From Alistipes sp. (GTDB lineage: Bacteria > Bacteroidota > Bacteroidia > Bacteroidales > Rikenellaceae): 64,000 nucleotides of DNA. Under the pieces are notes generated by a model. That model ran no database searches, was not told where the DNA came from, and saw nothing but the letters and a program-made list of their open reading frames with translations. The stretch's first letter is position 1; each line of letters begins with the position of its first letter. The DNA is taken from NCBI GenBank assembly GCA_017517705.1, contig JAFWYM010000016.1, positions 124,001 through 188,000 of the forward strand, given 5' to 3'. The position numbers and the translations under genes are program-made. This document shows positions 44,727 to 53,734 of this stretch, in pieces.

Positions 44727-45668
44727 TTAACGGTAGAATATCGACGATATTGATTTATAGTTGTGAACGCGCTCGATGACATCCGCAAAGATTGGAGCTA
44801 CGCTCAATACCGTAAACTTCGACAAGTCCTCACCCTCCTTCAACGGAATGGTATCGGTGGTGATGACCTCCTGAATGGCGCTCTCGTTGATGCGGTCGTA
44901 GGCCTTGCCCGAGAGTACGGGGTGGGTAACGGCAGCACGCACGCTCTTAGCGCCACGATCCATAAGCATATTTGCAGCCATACATATAGTACCTGCCGTG
45001 TCAATCATGTCGTCAACGATGATGACGTTGCGACCCTCCACCTCACCAATGGCGGTCATCGAGCCAACGACGTTAGCCTTAGCACGCTCCTTGTGCGAGA
45101 TGATGATGGGCGCCTGGAAGTGCTTGGCATACGACGATGCGCGCTTAGCACCACCCATATCGGGCGAGGCAATCGAGAGGTCGGGAATCTGCAGCTTCTG
45201 GATGTAGGGCACGAAGATACCCGAGGCATAGAGTGCATCCATCGGGAGGTCGAAGAAGCCCTGAATCTGGTCGGCATGAAGATCCATAGTCATCACGCGC
45301 TGTACGCCCGCAGCGATAAGCATGTTGGCAACCAAGCGTGCGGTGATAGGCACACGTGGACGATCCTTACGATCCTGACGTGCCCAGCCGAAGTAGGGGA
45401 TAACGGCAATAACCTGATGAGCTGAGGCGCGACGTGCTGCATCTGCCATCATAAGGAGCTCCATAAGGTTATCCGAGGGTGGGAATGTTGATTGAATGAT
45501 AAACACTGTGCAACCACGAATAGACTCATGGAAGCAGGGCTGGAACTCGCCGTCGCTGAACTGCAATACGTCAGAGTCACCAAGCTTAATGCCATACTCG
45601 GCGGCAATCTTCTCGGCAAGGTAGCGTGAACCTCGGCCGGCGAAGAATTTGATTTTGTGGATCGCCAT
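44727..45668 (-). CDS. prs: Ribose-phosphate pyrophosphokinase
   Basis: Makes PRPP from ribose 5-phosphate and ATP for nucleotide, histidine and NAD synthesis (313 aa). Start MAIHKIKFFAGRGS at 45668; an upstream extension of 16 codons overlaps the promoter. The ATP-binding flexible loop PYFGWARQDRKDRPRVPITA (91-110), MDLHADQIQGFF (128-139) and the PRPP loop VDDMIDTAGT (218-227) are all intact. Monocistronic, with a terminator at 44680. Secure. Confidence 0.97.
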   Translation of the reverse strand: MAIHKIKFFAGRGSRYLAEKIAAEYGIKLGDSDVLQFSDGEFQPCFHESIRGCTVFIIQSTFPPSDNLMELLMMADAARRASAHQVIAVIPYFGWARQDRKDRPRVPITARLVANMLIAAGVQRVMTMDLHADQIQGFFDLPMDALYASGIFVPYIQKLQIPDLSIASPDMGGAKRASSYAKHFQAPIIISHKERAKANVVGSMTAIGEVEGRNVIIVDDMIDTAGTICMAANMLMDRGAKSVRAAVTHPVLSGKAYDRINESAIQEVITTDTIPLKEGEDLSKFTVLSVAPIFADVIERVHNYKSISSIFYR

Positions 45669-45702
45669 AATATAATTTAAGTAAGGTTGGTTAACTTTCA
45701 TA

Positions 45703-45733
45703 CAAAAGTAAGGCAAATAAGCTGAATAAACAA
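45703..45733 (-). promoter_or_regulatory. Promoter of prs
   Basis: Minus strand TTG (45731-45733), 20 bases, TACTTTTG (45703-45710), about 35 bases before the start codon. Confidence 0.75.
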
Positions 45734-45843
45734 CTTTTTTGCCTTAAATTTATGACCGTCGTTGAAATACGTCAACTGATAAGTGTACTAATATTCTGTA
45801 AAATAACCGATTATCGAAAAAGCGCCGATGAGCGGCTGTAGCA

Positions 45844-46443
45844 TCAATAGTTTGTGAGTGCCTCGTCGATGAAGGAGAGTATCTCCTCGCGCCCGGTGCC
45901 CTTCTCGCTCGAGGATATGAACATCGGCGGCAGCTCTTCCCACTGCTCCGCCAACGTGCGCTTATAGGTTGCTATGCTGCGGTTTAGCTGAGCCTGAGAG
46001 AGTTTGTCGGCCTTGGTAAAGATAAGACCAAAGGGTACGCCATTCTGCCCCAGCAACTCGATGAAGCTGAGGTCTATCTTCTGTGGCTCGAGGCGCGAGT
46101 CGACAAGGACGAACAGGAAGTGCATCTTCTCGCACTTTAACACATAGTCGGTGATGAGCTTCGAGAACTCGCCACGTGTAGACTTCGACACACGCGCATA
46201 GCCGTAGCCCGGGAGGTCGACCAAGTACCAACTGTCGTTTATGAGGAAGTGGTTTATGAGGCGTGTCTTGCCTGGCGTGGCCGACACCTTAGCTAACCCC
46301 TTGATGCCCGTAAGCATATTTACCAACGACGACTTACCCACGTTGCTACGCCCGATGAAGGCTATATCCCTGAGATCGTCCTTTGGCACCTGAGATATGC
46401 GCTCCGAACTACACTTAAACTTCGCTTTTATAGTGATAGACAT
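45844..46443 (-). CDS. engB: Ribosome-biogenesis GTPase EngB (YsxC/YihA)
   Basis: Small GTPase (199 aa) needed for assembly of the large ribosomal subunit. G1 GRSNVGKSS (31-39), G2 Thr in SATPGKTR, G3 DLPGYG (76-81) and G4 TKAD (143-146) are all present. The usual size for the family. It is transcribed away from the MazG-like gene from a shared AT-rich segment (CAAAGATA, the complement of a -7 box, at 46466-46473). Secure. Confidence 0.96.
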   Translation of the reverse strand: MSITIKAKFKCSSERISQVPKDDLRDIAFIGRSNVGKSSLVNMLTGIKGLAKVSATPGKTRLINHFLINDSWYLVDLPGYGYARVSKSTRGEFSKLITDYVLKCEKMHFLFVLVDSRLEPQKIDLSFIELLGQNGVPFGLIFTKADKLSQAQLNRSIATYKRTLAEQWEELPPMFISSSEKGTGREEILSFIDEALTNY

Positions 46444-46465
46444 CTATTCAAAAAAATTTTCATCG

Positions 46466-46501
46466 CAAAGATAGGAAAAAAAATTTTTTTTACTACATTT
46501 G
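46466..46501. promoter_or_regulatory. Overlapping divergent -7 boxes for engB and the MazG-like gene
   Basis: Minus strand TATCTTTG (46466-46473) faces engB, and plus strand TACATTTG (46494-46501) faces the MazG-like gene. Neither has a clear -33 TTTG, because long A/T runs lie between them. Confidence 0.55.
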
Positions 46502-46533
46502 CAGCGTTGAGAAATATTAAAACTTAATAAAAT

Positions 46534-46932
46534 ATGAAAAAAGAGTGGAATGATGTCCGCGAGTTTCACGAGAAGTTTGGACACCCCGTTGCCAAGGAGC
46601 CGAGGATGATTGACAAGAAGCGTGCGTTGTCGCGTGCAAAGTGGATGCAGGAGGAGGTTGCCGAGTTTCTTATCGCCGACAACATCTACGAACAGGCCGA
46701 TGCCATGATAGATTTGATGTACTTCGCCCTCGGCACGATGGTGGAGATGGGCCTCGAGGCTGACGAGCTCTTCGACATCGTTCAGCAGGCCAACATGGCT
46801 AAGTTGTGGCCCGACGGTAAGCCGCACTACAACCCTAAGGATGGCAAGGTTATTAAGCCTGAGGGTTGGGAGGATCCTGCGCCTAAGATTAAAGCATATA
46901 TAGACTCAATTATTAACAACAACAAACACTAA
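46534..46932 (+). CDS. MazG-like nucleoside triphosphate pyrophosphohydrolase
   Basis: All-alpha NTP pyrophosphatase-type protein of 132 aa. The metal-binding pattern is E40-E41-x-x-E44 in WMQEEVAEFL and D56...D60 in EQADAMIDLMYF. The C-terminal YNPKDGKVIKPEGWEDPAPKI is typical of a Bacteroidetes subgroup related to phosphoribosyl-ATP pyrophosphohydrolase, but the gene is not in a histidine operon. A house-cleaning role for odd nucleotides is the usual reading. It ends 9 bases before the large lipoprotein gene, an unlikely functional partner. Confidence 0.8.
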   Translation: MKKEWNDVREFHEKFGHPVAKEPRMIDKKRALSRAKWMQEEVAEFLIADNIYEQADAMIDLMYFALGTMVEMGLEADELFDIVQQANMAKLWPDGKPHYNPKDGKVIKPEGWEDPAPKIKAYIDSIINNNKH

Positions 46933-46941
46933 CAGAAGAAA

Positions 46942-49257
46942 ATGCAATTTAGAAATTTGTTTGCAGCAGCGATGTCGTTGGTCATGGTTGCTGCCATGAT
47001 GTTTGCGTCGTGCCAGAAGGACCCGGCCGTTACCGTAGACAACATCACAACGAATGTGGCGTCGCTGGAGGCTAAGGCCGAGGGCGAGACGCTGCGTATC
47101 ATCTACGACATCAAGAGTCGCACGGAGGGTCTCGAGCTCAAGGCCACGTGCGAGAGTGACTGGGTCAGCGACATCAAGGTCTACCCCTCGTTGATCGACA
47201 TCACCGTGGAGCGTAACACCTCCGGAGCGGAGCGCACCACGACTCTCGTTCTCAGCTATGGCAGCGACAGCAAGAGCCTCGCTATAAGCCAGAAACCATG
47301 GTTAGACCCGCTAACGCTCACCATCGACAAGATTGAGGCTACGGCCATAGTTATCTCGGTCGAGACTCTCGACCCTGAGACTACATGGATAGGTCAGATT
47401 GTAGGCAAAGAGTGGTACGACAGCCTCACCGAGGAGGATATATTCTACGAGGATCTGGTCTATTTCCGCCAGATGGCATCGGATGCCGATGTATCGTTGG
47501 AGGAGTATTTGGCTCAGATATTAAGCAAAGGCTCACACTCGGGCATACGCATGAAGGGCCTCGACTCGGAGTCGGACTATGTTGTCTATGTGTACGGTAT
47601 GAACGAGTATGGCACGCCGACAACATCTATCTATGCACATGAGTTCACCACCACAGCACCATACGAGGGTAACGATGTGACCTACGACATCAACGTGGTG
47701 TGCGACCGTGCCAAGGCTAACATATCTATCCAGCCATCGCACGAGGGTGTTGCCTACTACAACAACGTAACTACGCGCGAGCACTTCGAGGAGTGTGGCA
47801 GCGATATAAATGCCTTGGTCGAGGATGTGGTGACCACGGCTCTCGAGAACTACCTCTACTGGGATATGACGGAGGCTGAGTTCTACGAGGGCAACACCTC
47901 GTATTTTGCTGAAGAGTACTCTATTGACACTATCTCGGCTACGGAATACATCGTATTCGCATTCAAGTGGGACGAGAACCTGAAGCCTCTAAGCGAGGTG
48001 TCGTACAAGTGGTTTACCTCATACGAGGTAGGGCCCTCGGACAACCAGCTCTCGATGACTATAAGCAAGATTACGCAGACGACATTCTATATCGAGACGA
48101 AGACTACGAATAATGACCCCTATACCATCTTTGCTGTGCCTACCGCCGATATCAAGAAGCTGATGGCCGACAGTCAGATATTTAATTATATCATCGAGGA
48201 GTATGGTGCTCCTGCGCTCGCAGAGAACAATTGTGAGGGTGACGTCGCAGGCACATTCAGCGGTCTTGAGGCTGATACGGATTATACGGTGTTGCTCTTT
48301 GGCTACGAGGCCGGCGCGCGCACCACGTCGATGGTTAAGGAGAAGATACATACGGCCGCAGCAGGCGATGTCGAGGCGTGTACCTACGATGCTGTTGTGA
48401 GCGACGTTGCCGACCGCACCGCTAACGTGAAGATAACCCCCTCTGACTATAGCGTGTGGTTCTATTGGAATGTATTTGAGGCATCGACCACCGAGGATGA
48501 GATTAAGGCCTATATCGACCAGACGATTCAGTCGTACTACTATGGTGATTACTCGGAGTTCAGCTGGGAGGAGATAGCCCAGGGAGATGTGTCGAGCTAT
48601 ATCTCGCAGCTACGCCCCTCGACCAACTATAAGGTCGTGATTGTGCCCATGAATCCCTACAAATACGAGTATACGGGTACGATACGTACTGTGGCCGAGT
48701 TTACCACCATGGAGGCGATCTATTCCGACATTACGGTCAAGGCGACATTCGATGCCTACTATGATGGCGATGAGCTCCATGCTATCGAGGGTGATCAGTG
48801 GGACTTCTCTATCTATAAGGGTCTTGCCGTAGTGCCTATACATGTGCAAGTTAATGGCGATTATTCGCGCTTCCTATACTCTATCTTCGAATATGAGGAG
48901 GGTATCGATAATCCCGAGATTTACGCCGATGATTTGCTCTTGGATGCACTCTATGGCGCAGGTGCATATTGGTCTCCGGCATACTTCCGCTGTGAGTGGG
49001 ATACACCTCTGCTCATCGCTGCCGTAGCCTTCGACAAGCAGGGCATCCCGAGTCACGTATACCGTCAGCTTGTAACCTTCTCTCGCGACGGTGCAAGTCC
49101 TGCTGAGGAGTTTATCGAGAAATATTATGGGGGCACGTCGACATCGGCCGCGCTGATGTCAGCCCAGCACCCCTCATTCTCGGTGGCTAAAGCCCCTATT
49201 TGCGACCAAAAGATAGAGCGTAATTTCGAGCGTAGAGCCAGAGGATTAGACAGATAG
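46942..49257 (+). CDS. Multi-domain surface lipoprotein with Fn3-like modules
   Basis: Lipoprotein of 771 aa with lipobox Cys24 (FASC). A BACON-like domain (about 32-118; CESDWVSDIKVYPS) is followed by at least four beta-rich modules of 110-130 residues, in two alternating types: one opens TLTIDKIEATAIVIS or QLSMTISKITQTTFYIE, the other VTYDINVVCDRAKANISIQPS or CTYDAVVSDVADRTANVKITPS. The regular alternation points to duplication of a two-module unit. The tail is basic (RNFERRARGLDR). Probably an adhesin or binding protein on the cell surface. It is closed by a terminator before the fimbrillin-like gene. Confidence 0.8.
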   Translation: MQFRNLFAAAMSLVMVAAMMFASCQKDPAVTVDNITTNVASLEAKAEGETLRIIYDIKSRTEGLELKATCESDWVSDIKVYPSLIDITVERNTSGAERTTTLVLSYGSDSKSLAISQKPWLDPLTLTIDKIEATAIVISVETLDPETTWIGQIVGKEWYDSLTEEDIFYEDLVYFRQMASDADVSLEEYLAQILSKGSHSGIRMKGLDSESDYVVYVYGMNEYGTPTTSIYAHEFTTTAPYEGNDVTYDINVVCDRAKANISIQPSHEGVAYYNNVTTREHFEECGSDINALVEDVVTTALENYLYWDMTEAEFYEGNTSYFAEEYSIDTISATEYIVFAFKWDENLKPLSEVSYKWFTSYEVGPSDNQLSMTISKITQTTFYIETKTTNNDPYTIFAVPTADIKKLMADSQIFNYIIEEYGAPALAENNCEGDVAGTFSGLEADTDYTVLLFGYEAGARTTSMVKEKIHTAAAGDVEACTYDAVVSDVADRTANVKITPSDYSVWFYWNVFEASTTEDEIKAYIDQTIQSYYYGDYSEFSWEEIAQGDVSSYISQLRPSTNYKVVIVPMNPYKYEYTGTIRTVAEFTTMEAIYSDITVKATFDAYYDGDELHAIEGDQWDFSIYKGLAVVPIHVQVNGDYSRFLYSIFEYEEGIDNPEIYADDLLLDALYGAGAYWSPAYFRCEWDTPLLIAAVAFDKQGIPSHVYRQLVTFSRDGASPAEEFIEKYYGGTSTSAALMSAQHPSFSVAKAPICDQKIERNFERRARGLDR

Positions 49258-49296
49258 TGATAATTATAGCCATAAATCGTGGCTAAATGGATAGAA

Positions 49297-49330
49297 AAGA
49301 GCTATTCGGCGGATGTCGGATAGCTCTTTC
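49297..49330 (+). terminator. Intrinsic terminator before the fimbrillin-like operon
   Basis: AAGAGCTAT pairs with ATAGCTCTT around a GC-rich loop, followed by TCTG. It separates the MazG/lipoprotein unit from the next operon. Confidence 0.7.
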
Positions 49331-49386
49331 TGCTGTGCAAAATTGTATGTTCATTGATTTTTTTTCTCAAATGAAAAAGTTTCGGC

Positions 49387-49394
49387 TATCTTTG
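49387..49394 (+). promoter_or_regulatory. -7 box of the surface-protein operon
   Basis: TATCTTTG lies 33 bases before the ATG at 49428. Upstream are A/T runs without a clear TTTG at -33. It is inside a longer in-frame extension of the gene, which argues against that longer start. Confidence 0.55.
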
Positions 49395-49427
49395 CTCGCG
49401 ATTAAATTAACGTTATTGTATAAATAT

Positions 49428-51182
49428 ATGAAGATTCTTAAGACGATAATCTCTATGGCGGCGCTTACAATGGGTATTGTGGCGTGCAGCACGGAGGTTA
49501 CCCCAACGATTGGTGGTGCCGAGAATATCGAGGTGGGCTTTGCTGTGCCCATGGATGCTACGCGCACGACGATCGCAAGTGATGGAATGACAACGCGCTG
49601 GGCATCGGGCGATAAGCTCGCAGTGTGGGCCAAGGATGGCAATGGCGATTTTGCCTTCAAGGGTACCACCTTTGCGCTCAGCCACTTCTCCTCGAGCTAC
49701 GATAAGGCTTTCTTCACGGCCACGGTTCCCGCGATGGCTGCTGGCGACTACACCTATCTGCTCTCATACCCACAGCCTCAGAGCATAAATGGAACACTGG
49801 CGACGTACAACGTCTCGGCTACGCAGTCGGGCAAGTACGACGGCAAGTACGACATCATGGTTGCCGAGCCCTCTGTTGCCGGTGCCCTTACCTCTGGGAC
49901 AAACACGGAGCTTAACACCATTATGCGCCACGAGATGCACGCCCTGAAGATTACCATCCCCGAGGGTCGTAATCTCTATGGCTCGCGCTTCTACCGCCTC
50001 GAGATCACCTTCCCTCAGAATGTTGTGGGCGATGTGACGTTGGATGTTAGCGACCCCACGGAGACTCCCGTCTACGCCAATATGTCGAATACGATCACGG
50101 TGGAGAATGCCGAGGGCTTCGATGTGGGCGACGATATATGGGTCTTTGTGCTTCCGGGCACGGTGGATGGCGATGTGAGCTATCGTGTGCGTGGCGAGGC
50201 GCGCCACTCCAACATGGCAACATACCCCCTGCAGCGTAACTTACAGGCGGGTCACGTGACACCCATACGTATGGCTATTCCCAAGATTTACCCCTACTAT
50301 ACGGCTGTTCACTTCTCTATAGACCAGAATCACCTTGGCGAGGAGTTCAACTACTTCGACGTATATGATGCCAACGGCACTCACATGGGTAAGTTCGAGC
50401 GCAATGCTTCGAATAAGTACTCGATAGCCTACGAGGGCGAGTTCGATGCCGACCAGTACGATAACACCACGTGGCGTATCGTCTTCGACTCGGAGCACGC
50501 CATCGTCGAGACCTCGATAAATCTCGGCGACCTCAACGACTACACGGAACATACCCGCTGGGTGAATGTGCCATACCTCTTCTCGGAGGATTTCTCGTCG
50601 ATCTCATCATTCTCTCATAACGACAATACAGGCGCTCAGGGTACCAATGTTAGTGCTACAGATATTTCCAACTATGGCATTGCATCTGGTTGGACGGGGG
50701 CCCGTGTTGGTGCCGAAAGTAACAAGTCGATTCGTGTTGGCTCACGTGTTGATAGAGTGTGGGGATATACCCACACATATGGACGTTTGGACTCTCCTAC
50801 GATGAGTGGTCTGAAGGATGGTGTGGTGATAAATGTTAGAGTATCCTTTAACTATAGCGGTGGACGTAATGGTGATAGTGGCTATGCGCCTAAAGCCGTA
50901 TTTGGATATACTACAACACAGGGATTGATCGAAGGCACAACAGGTTCTTTTTCTTCGGATGAGGATAATTGGAATGATATTGCTGGCTTTAATCTGGTGC
51001 CATCAATCTCTGTAGATGGTTCGTTCTCGAATGTTACTCAGTCGATGACATACGATATTAACGACTGCGCTAAAAATTATCGTCTTTCGTGGCAGATACG
51101 AGGCACAGGAGAGGGCGAATTTATCTCTAACGGCAACCAATGGTTGTATATCGACAACGTCAAAGTTCAGATTGTAAGATAG
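49428..51182 (+). CDS. Fimbrillin-like surface lipoprotein
   Basis: Lipoprotein of 584 aa, start MKILKTIISMAALTMG at 49428 with lipobox Cys18 (GIVAC). The N-terminal 280 residues look like Bacteroidales fimbrillins (FimA/Mfa type): DATRTTIASDGMTTRWASGDKLAVW is the usual opening after the anchor. The C-terminal part from about 370 (LFSEDFSSISSF, SGWTGARVG, GRLDSPTMSGLKDG, NVRVSFNYSGG) is a jelly-roll-like module seen on other fimbrillin-type proteins. The DNA of this last part is more AT-rich than the rest. It heads the operon of DUF4493/PCMD proteins and could be the structural or binding subunit. Confidence 0.82.
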   Translation: MKILKTIISMAALTMGIVACSTEVTPTIGGAENIEVGFAVPMDATRTTIASDGMTTRWASGDKLAVWAKDGNGDFAFKGTTFALSHFSSSYDKAFFTATVPAMAAGDYTYLLSYPQPQSINGTLATYNVSATQSGKYDGKYDIMVAEPSVAGALTSGTNTELNTIMRHEMHALKITIPEGRNLYGSRFYRLEITFPQNVVGDVTLDVSDPTETPVYANMSNTITVENAEGFDVGDDIWVFVLPGTVDGDVSYRVRGEARHSNMATYPLQRNLQAGHVTPIRMAIPKIYPYYTAVHFSIDQNHLGEEFNYFDVYDANGTHMGKFERNASNKYSIAYEGEFDADQYDNTTWRIVFDSEHAIVETSINLGDLNDYTEHTRWVNVPYLFSEDFSSISSFSHNDNTGAQGTNVSATDISNYGIASGWTGARVGAESNKSIRVGSRVDRVWGYTHTYGRLDSPTMSGLKDGVVINVRVSFNYSGGRNGDSGYAPKAVFGYTTTQGLIEGTTGSFSSDEDNWNDIAGFNLVPSISVDGSFSNVTQSMTYDINDCAKNYRLSWQIRGTGEGEFISNGNQWLYIDNVKVQIVR

Positions 51183-51221
51183 ATATAAGAACAAAATAAA
51201 TTAACTAAAACAGAAAAGATT

Positions 51222-51995
51222 ATGAGAAAACTTTTCACAATCGTATCGTTTCTATCGCTCACGATGGTGTCGTGTACCACGGATGAGAAGATGAGCGAGG
51301 AGAAGGGTGAGGGTAGAGTCTCTATCACGTGTGACGTGGCAACCGAGGTTGTCGACACACGTGCCAATGTCACTTGTACCACGCCCAGTGAGGCTGACTT
51401 TGCCTTGGAGATCGATGGCGTGGACATCGAGTATGCCGCCAAGTACGCTTCGCTTGCGGAGTTTGCCGAGGACAACTACCTCCATCACGGCAAATATAAG
51501 GCTACGGTAAAGAGCGGCGATGTTACCGCTGAGGGCTACGACATGGCTGCATTTGCCGGTAGCGAGGAGTTCACAGTTGTGGCACGTGAGGATATAGAGG
51601 TTAAAGTCACAGCTACGATCGTCAATGCCCTTGTAAAGGTTGAGGTTACCGAGGCCTTCAAGAGCTACTTCCCCGGAGGTCACAGCCTTAAGCTAACCAC
51701 CGCAGCGGGCAACGAGTTCGACGTTACGGAGCAGACAGAGCCCCTATTTATTGCGCCTGAGTCGTTTACGATTACGGGTACGGCTACGAAGCAGCCCAAT
51801 CAGTCGGGTGCAGAGGGTCTAACGGTGACACTCCCCGAGTATCATAACGAGACGCTCGCCGAGCAGACGCTATACACCATAAAGTTGGATGTCGAGAATG
51901 CCGGCAGTGCCGCCCTCAAGATTACGCTCAACGACAACCTTGTTGAGTCGTACGACATCGACGAGGAGCTTAACGATTATGCAGAAGAGAAATAA
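51222..51995 (+). CDS. DUF4493-type lipoprotein, short form
   Basis: Lipoprotein of 257 aa with lipobox Cys18 (TMVSC), then VDTRANVT, the Arg motif at which surface lipoproteins are often trimmed. The one domain (about 45-240) matches the N-terminal domain of the next two proteins in pattern: a tripartite series of LEIDGVDIEYA, GKYKATVKSG and EFTVVAREDIEVKVTATIVNALVKVEV. The C-terminus is acidic. Gaps to neighbours are 39 and 15 bases. Function unknown; part of a surface assembly is inferred from the cluster. Confidence 0.75.
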   Translation: MRKLFTIVSFLSLTMVSCTTDEKMSEEKGEGRVSITCDVATEVVDTRANVTCTTPSEADFALEIDGVDIEYAAKYASLAEFAEDNYLHHGKYKATVKSGDVTAEGYDMAAFAGSEEFTVVAREDIEVKVTATIVNALVKVEVTEAFKSYFPGGHSLKLTTAAGNEFDVTEQTEPLFIAPESFTITGTATKQPNQSGAEGLTVTLPEYHNETLAEQTLYTIKLDVENAGSAALKITLNDNLVESYDIDEELNDYAEEK

Positions 51996-52010
51996 TAACT
52001 ACGCAAAGAT

Positions 52011-53705
52011 ATGAAATCAGTTGTAAGAATATTGGGCATCGCAGCGATATGTGTACTTACGCTCGGTGCTTGTCAGAAGGATAAGATCGATTATACCGAT
52101 GGCGATAAGCAGTCGACAGAGAATGTAGGCTACCTCTCGTTTGCAGAGTTCGAGGCTACGGTAATGGAGGATACGGAGAATATCACCACATCGCCCAAGA
52201 CACGCGCCGAGGGTGTCGACATCAACAACTTCGACGTGATAGTTAAGAGCAGCACAGGCGAGGTTAAGGCTTCATTCAAGTATGGCCAACGCCCCACAGA
52301 GCCCTTAGCATTGGATACCGGAGTATATACCGTGTCGCTCAGCTCGGGCGCAATGCAGGGTGCTGCATGGGAGGCTCCCGTATATGGTGCCGAGAAGGAG
52401 TTTGTCGTGACACGCAAGCAGACAACAAATGTGCGTGACATCGTATGTAAGCTCTCGAACATCAAGGTTACGGTAGGCTACTCGGTCGACCTTGCCGAGC
52501 AGCTCGACGCCCAGTATACGAATATGACCGTGGAGCTCGAGCAGAGCCATCTGGAGTACCCCTACAATGAGACCCGTGCCGGCTATTTCGCCCCCGTGGC
52601 ATCGGAGAATACCCTCAAGCTGACGTTCAACTGCCGCTATGTAGGCTCGGATAAGGATATCGTTATGACCAACGAGATAAGTGGCGTGAAGGCTGCGCAG
52701 TGGCGTAAGATCAACGTCGTAGTACAGCACGCAGCCGAGGGCGGTGTGAACATCGGCATCGTATGCGACACCTGGACATTCGACGAGGAGGTTACCTTCG
52801 ACACGTCGACCATGATGATGGAGGTGGGTATTCCCGACAATACGGATGTGCCCATCATCAACTGGGAGGGTCACGACCTCACACAGCCCTTCGAGCTTAC
52901 CGACGATATGTATGATGCCGATGGCAACTTCACCCAGAGCATCAACATCGACGTTACGGCCAAGAATCCCCTCAAGTCACTCGTAGTGAAGGTTAGCTCG
53001 GACAATAGCGACTTCACAAAGGCATACGGGGAGATCATGCCCTTAGAGGTCGACTTGTGCAACACCACCACACCCTCGACCATCCTCGGTCTTATGGGCT
53101 ACCCCACGAACGTAGCGGGTGCGACATCGACACGCATTAAGCTTGCGGCACAGGCTTCGATGTTCAAGGGCAACGAGGGCACGTTCAACTATGAGATTAC
53201 GGCCGTAGATCAGCTTGGCGCTACAACAACCGAGACGCTTGTTATTCGCTATGGACAAAATGTAGGGCCTAAGATTGTATGGGTGGGCTACGACATCAAG
53301 CAGCAGCACACAGTCATTGCAAATGAGACTACATGTATGATTCGTGTAACTGCTCCTGCAAAGATCGACGAGTTTATTGTAGAGATCGTCTCAGAGGCTA
53401 TCACTGACGATATGTTGGAGTTGGCAGGACTTACCAGAAGATTTAGTCTTGTGACTGCTACAGAGGTGGATGCACAGGGTAATGATACCGGCGTTAACGT
53501 AGCTGAGGGACTAAAGACCTTTGGCTTCCCCATACAGGATGCGGTATATGGTCAAACCTTGATTACCGAGGAGCAGCTCAACATCACATCGTTCCTCGAG
53601 CTCCTTGCTATACTCGGCCCTGCCGAACACGAGTTTGTTATGAGCGTAACGGATATGGCCGGTTGCACAACGGTAGAGAGAATACAGTTGCGCATCGCGG
53701 AATAA
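52011..53705 (+). CDS. DUF4493-type lipoprotein, two-part form
   Basis: Lipoprotein of 564 aa, lipobox Cys21 (LTLGAC). N-terminal DUF4493 domain about 40-270 (TRAEGVDINNFDVIVKSS, TGVYTVSLSSG, NVRDIVCKLSNIKVTVGYS), followed by an Ig-like C-terminal half with three repeats of about 90 residues (FTQSINIDVTAKNPLKSLVVKVSSD, IVWVGYDIKQQHTVIANETTCMIRVTAPAKIDEFIVEI in part). Another in-frame TR(A) motif at about 62. It lies between two related lipoprotein genes with short spacers. Role unknown. Confidence 0.78.
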   Translation: MKSVVRILGIAAICVLTLGACQKDKIDYTDGDKQSTENVGYLSFAEFEATVMEDTENITTSPKTRAEGVDINNFDVIVKSSTGEVKASFKYGQRPTEPLALDTGVYTVSLSSGAMQGAAWEAPVYGAEKEFVVTRKQTTNVRDIVCKLSNIKVTVGYSVDLAEQLDAQYTNMTVELEQSHLEYPYNETRAGYFAPVASENTLKLTFNCRYVGSDKDIVMTNEISGVKAAQWRKINVVVQHAAEGGVNIGIVCDTWTFDEEVTFDTSTMMMEVGIPDNTDVPIINWEGHDLTQPFELTDDMYDADGNFTQSINIDVTAKNPLKSLVVKVSSDNSDFTKAYGEIMPLEVDLCNTTTPSTILGLMGYPTNVAGATSTRIKLAAQASMFKGNEGTFNYEITAVDQLGATTTETLVIRYGQNVGPKIVWVGYDIKQQHTVIANETTCMIRVTAPAKIDEFIVEIVSEAITDDMLELAGLTRRFSLVTATEVDAQGNDTGVNVAEGLKTFGFPIQDAVYGQTLITEEQLNITSFLELLAILGPAEHEFVMSVTDMAGCTTVERIQLRIAE

Positions 53706-53734
53706 GATTAGCATAATTAATGTAGTAAAGAATT

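Noticed and set aside
49287..49427. Longer start for the fimbrillin-like gene
   Set aside because: The extension contains a terminator and the -7 box, and it would bury the signal peptide.
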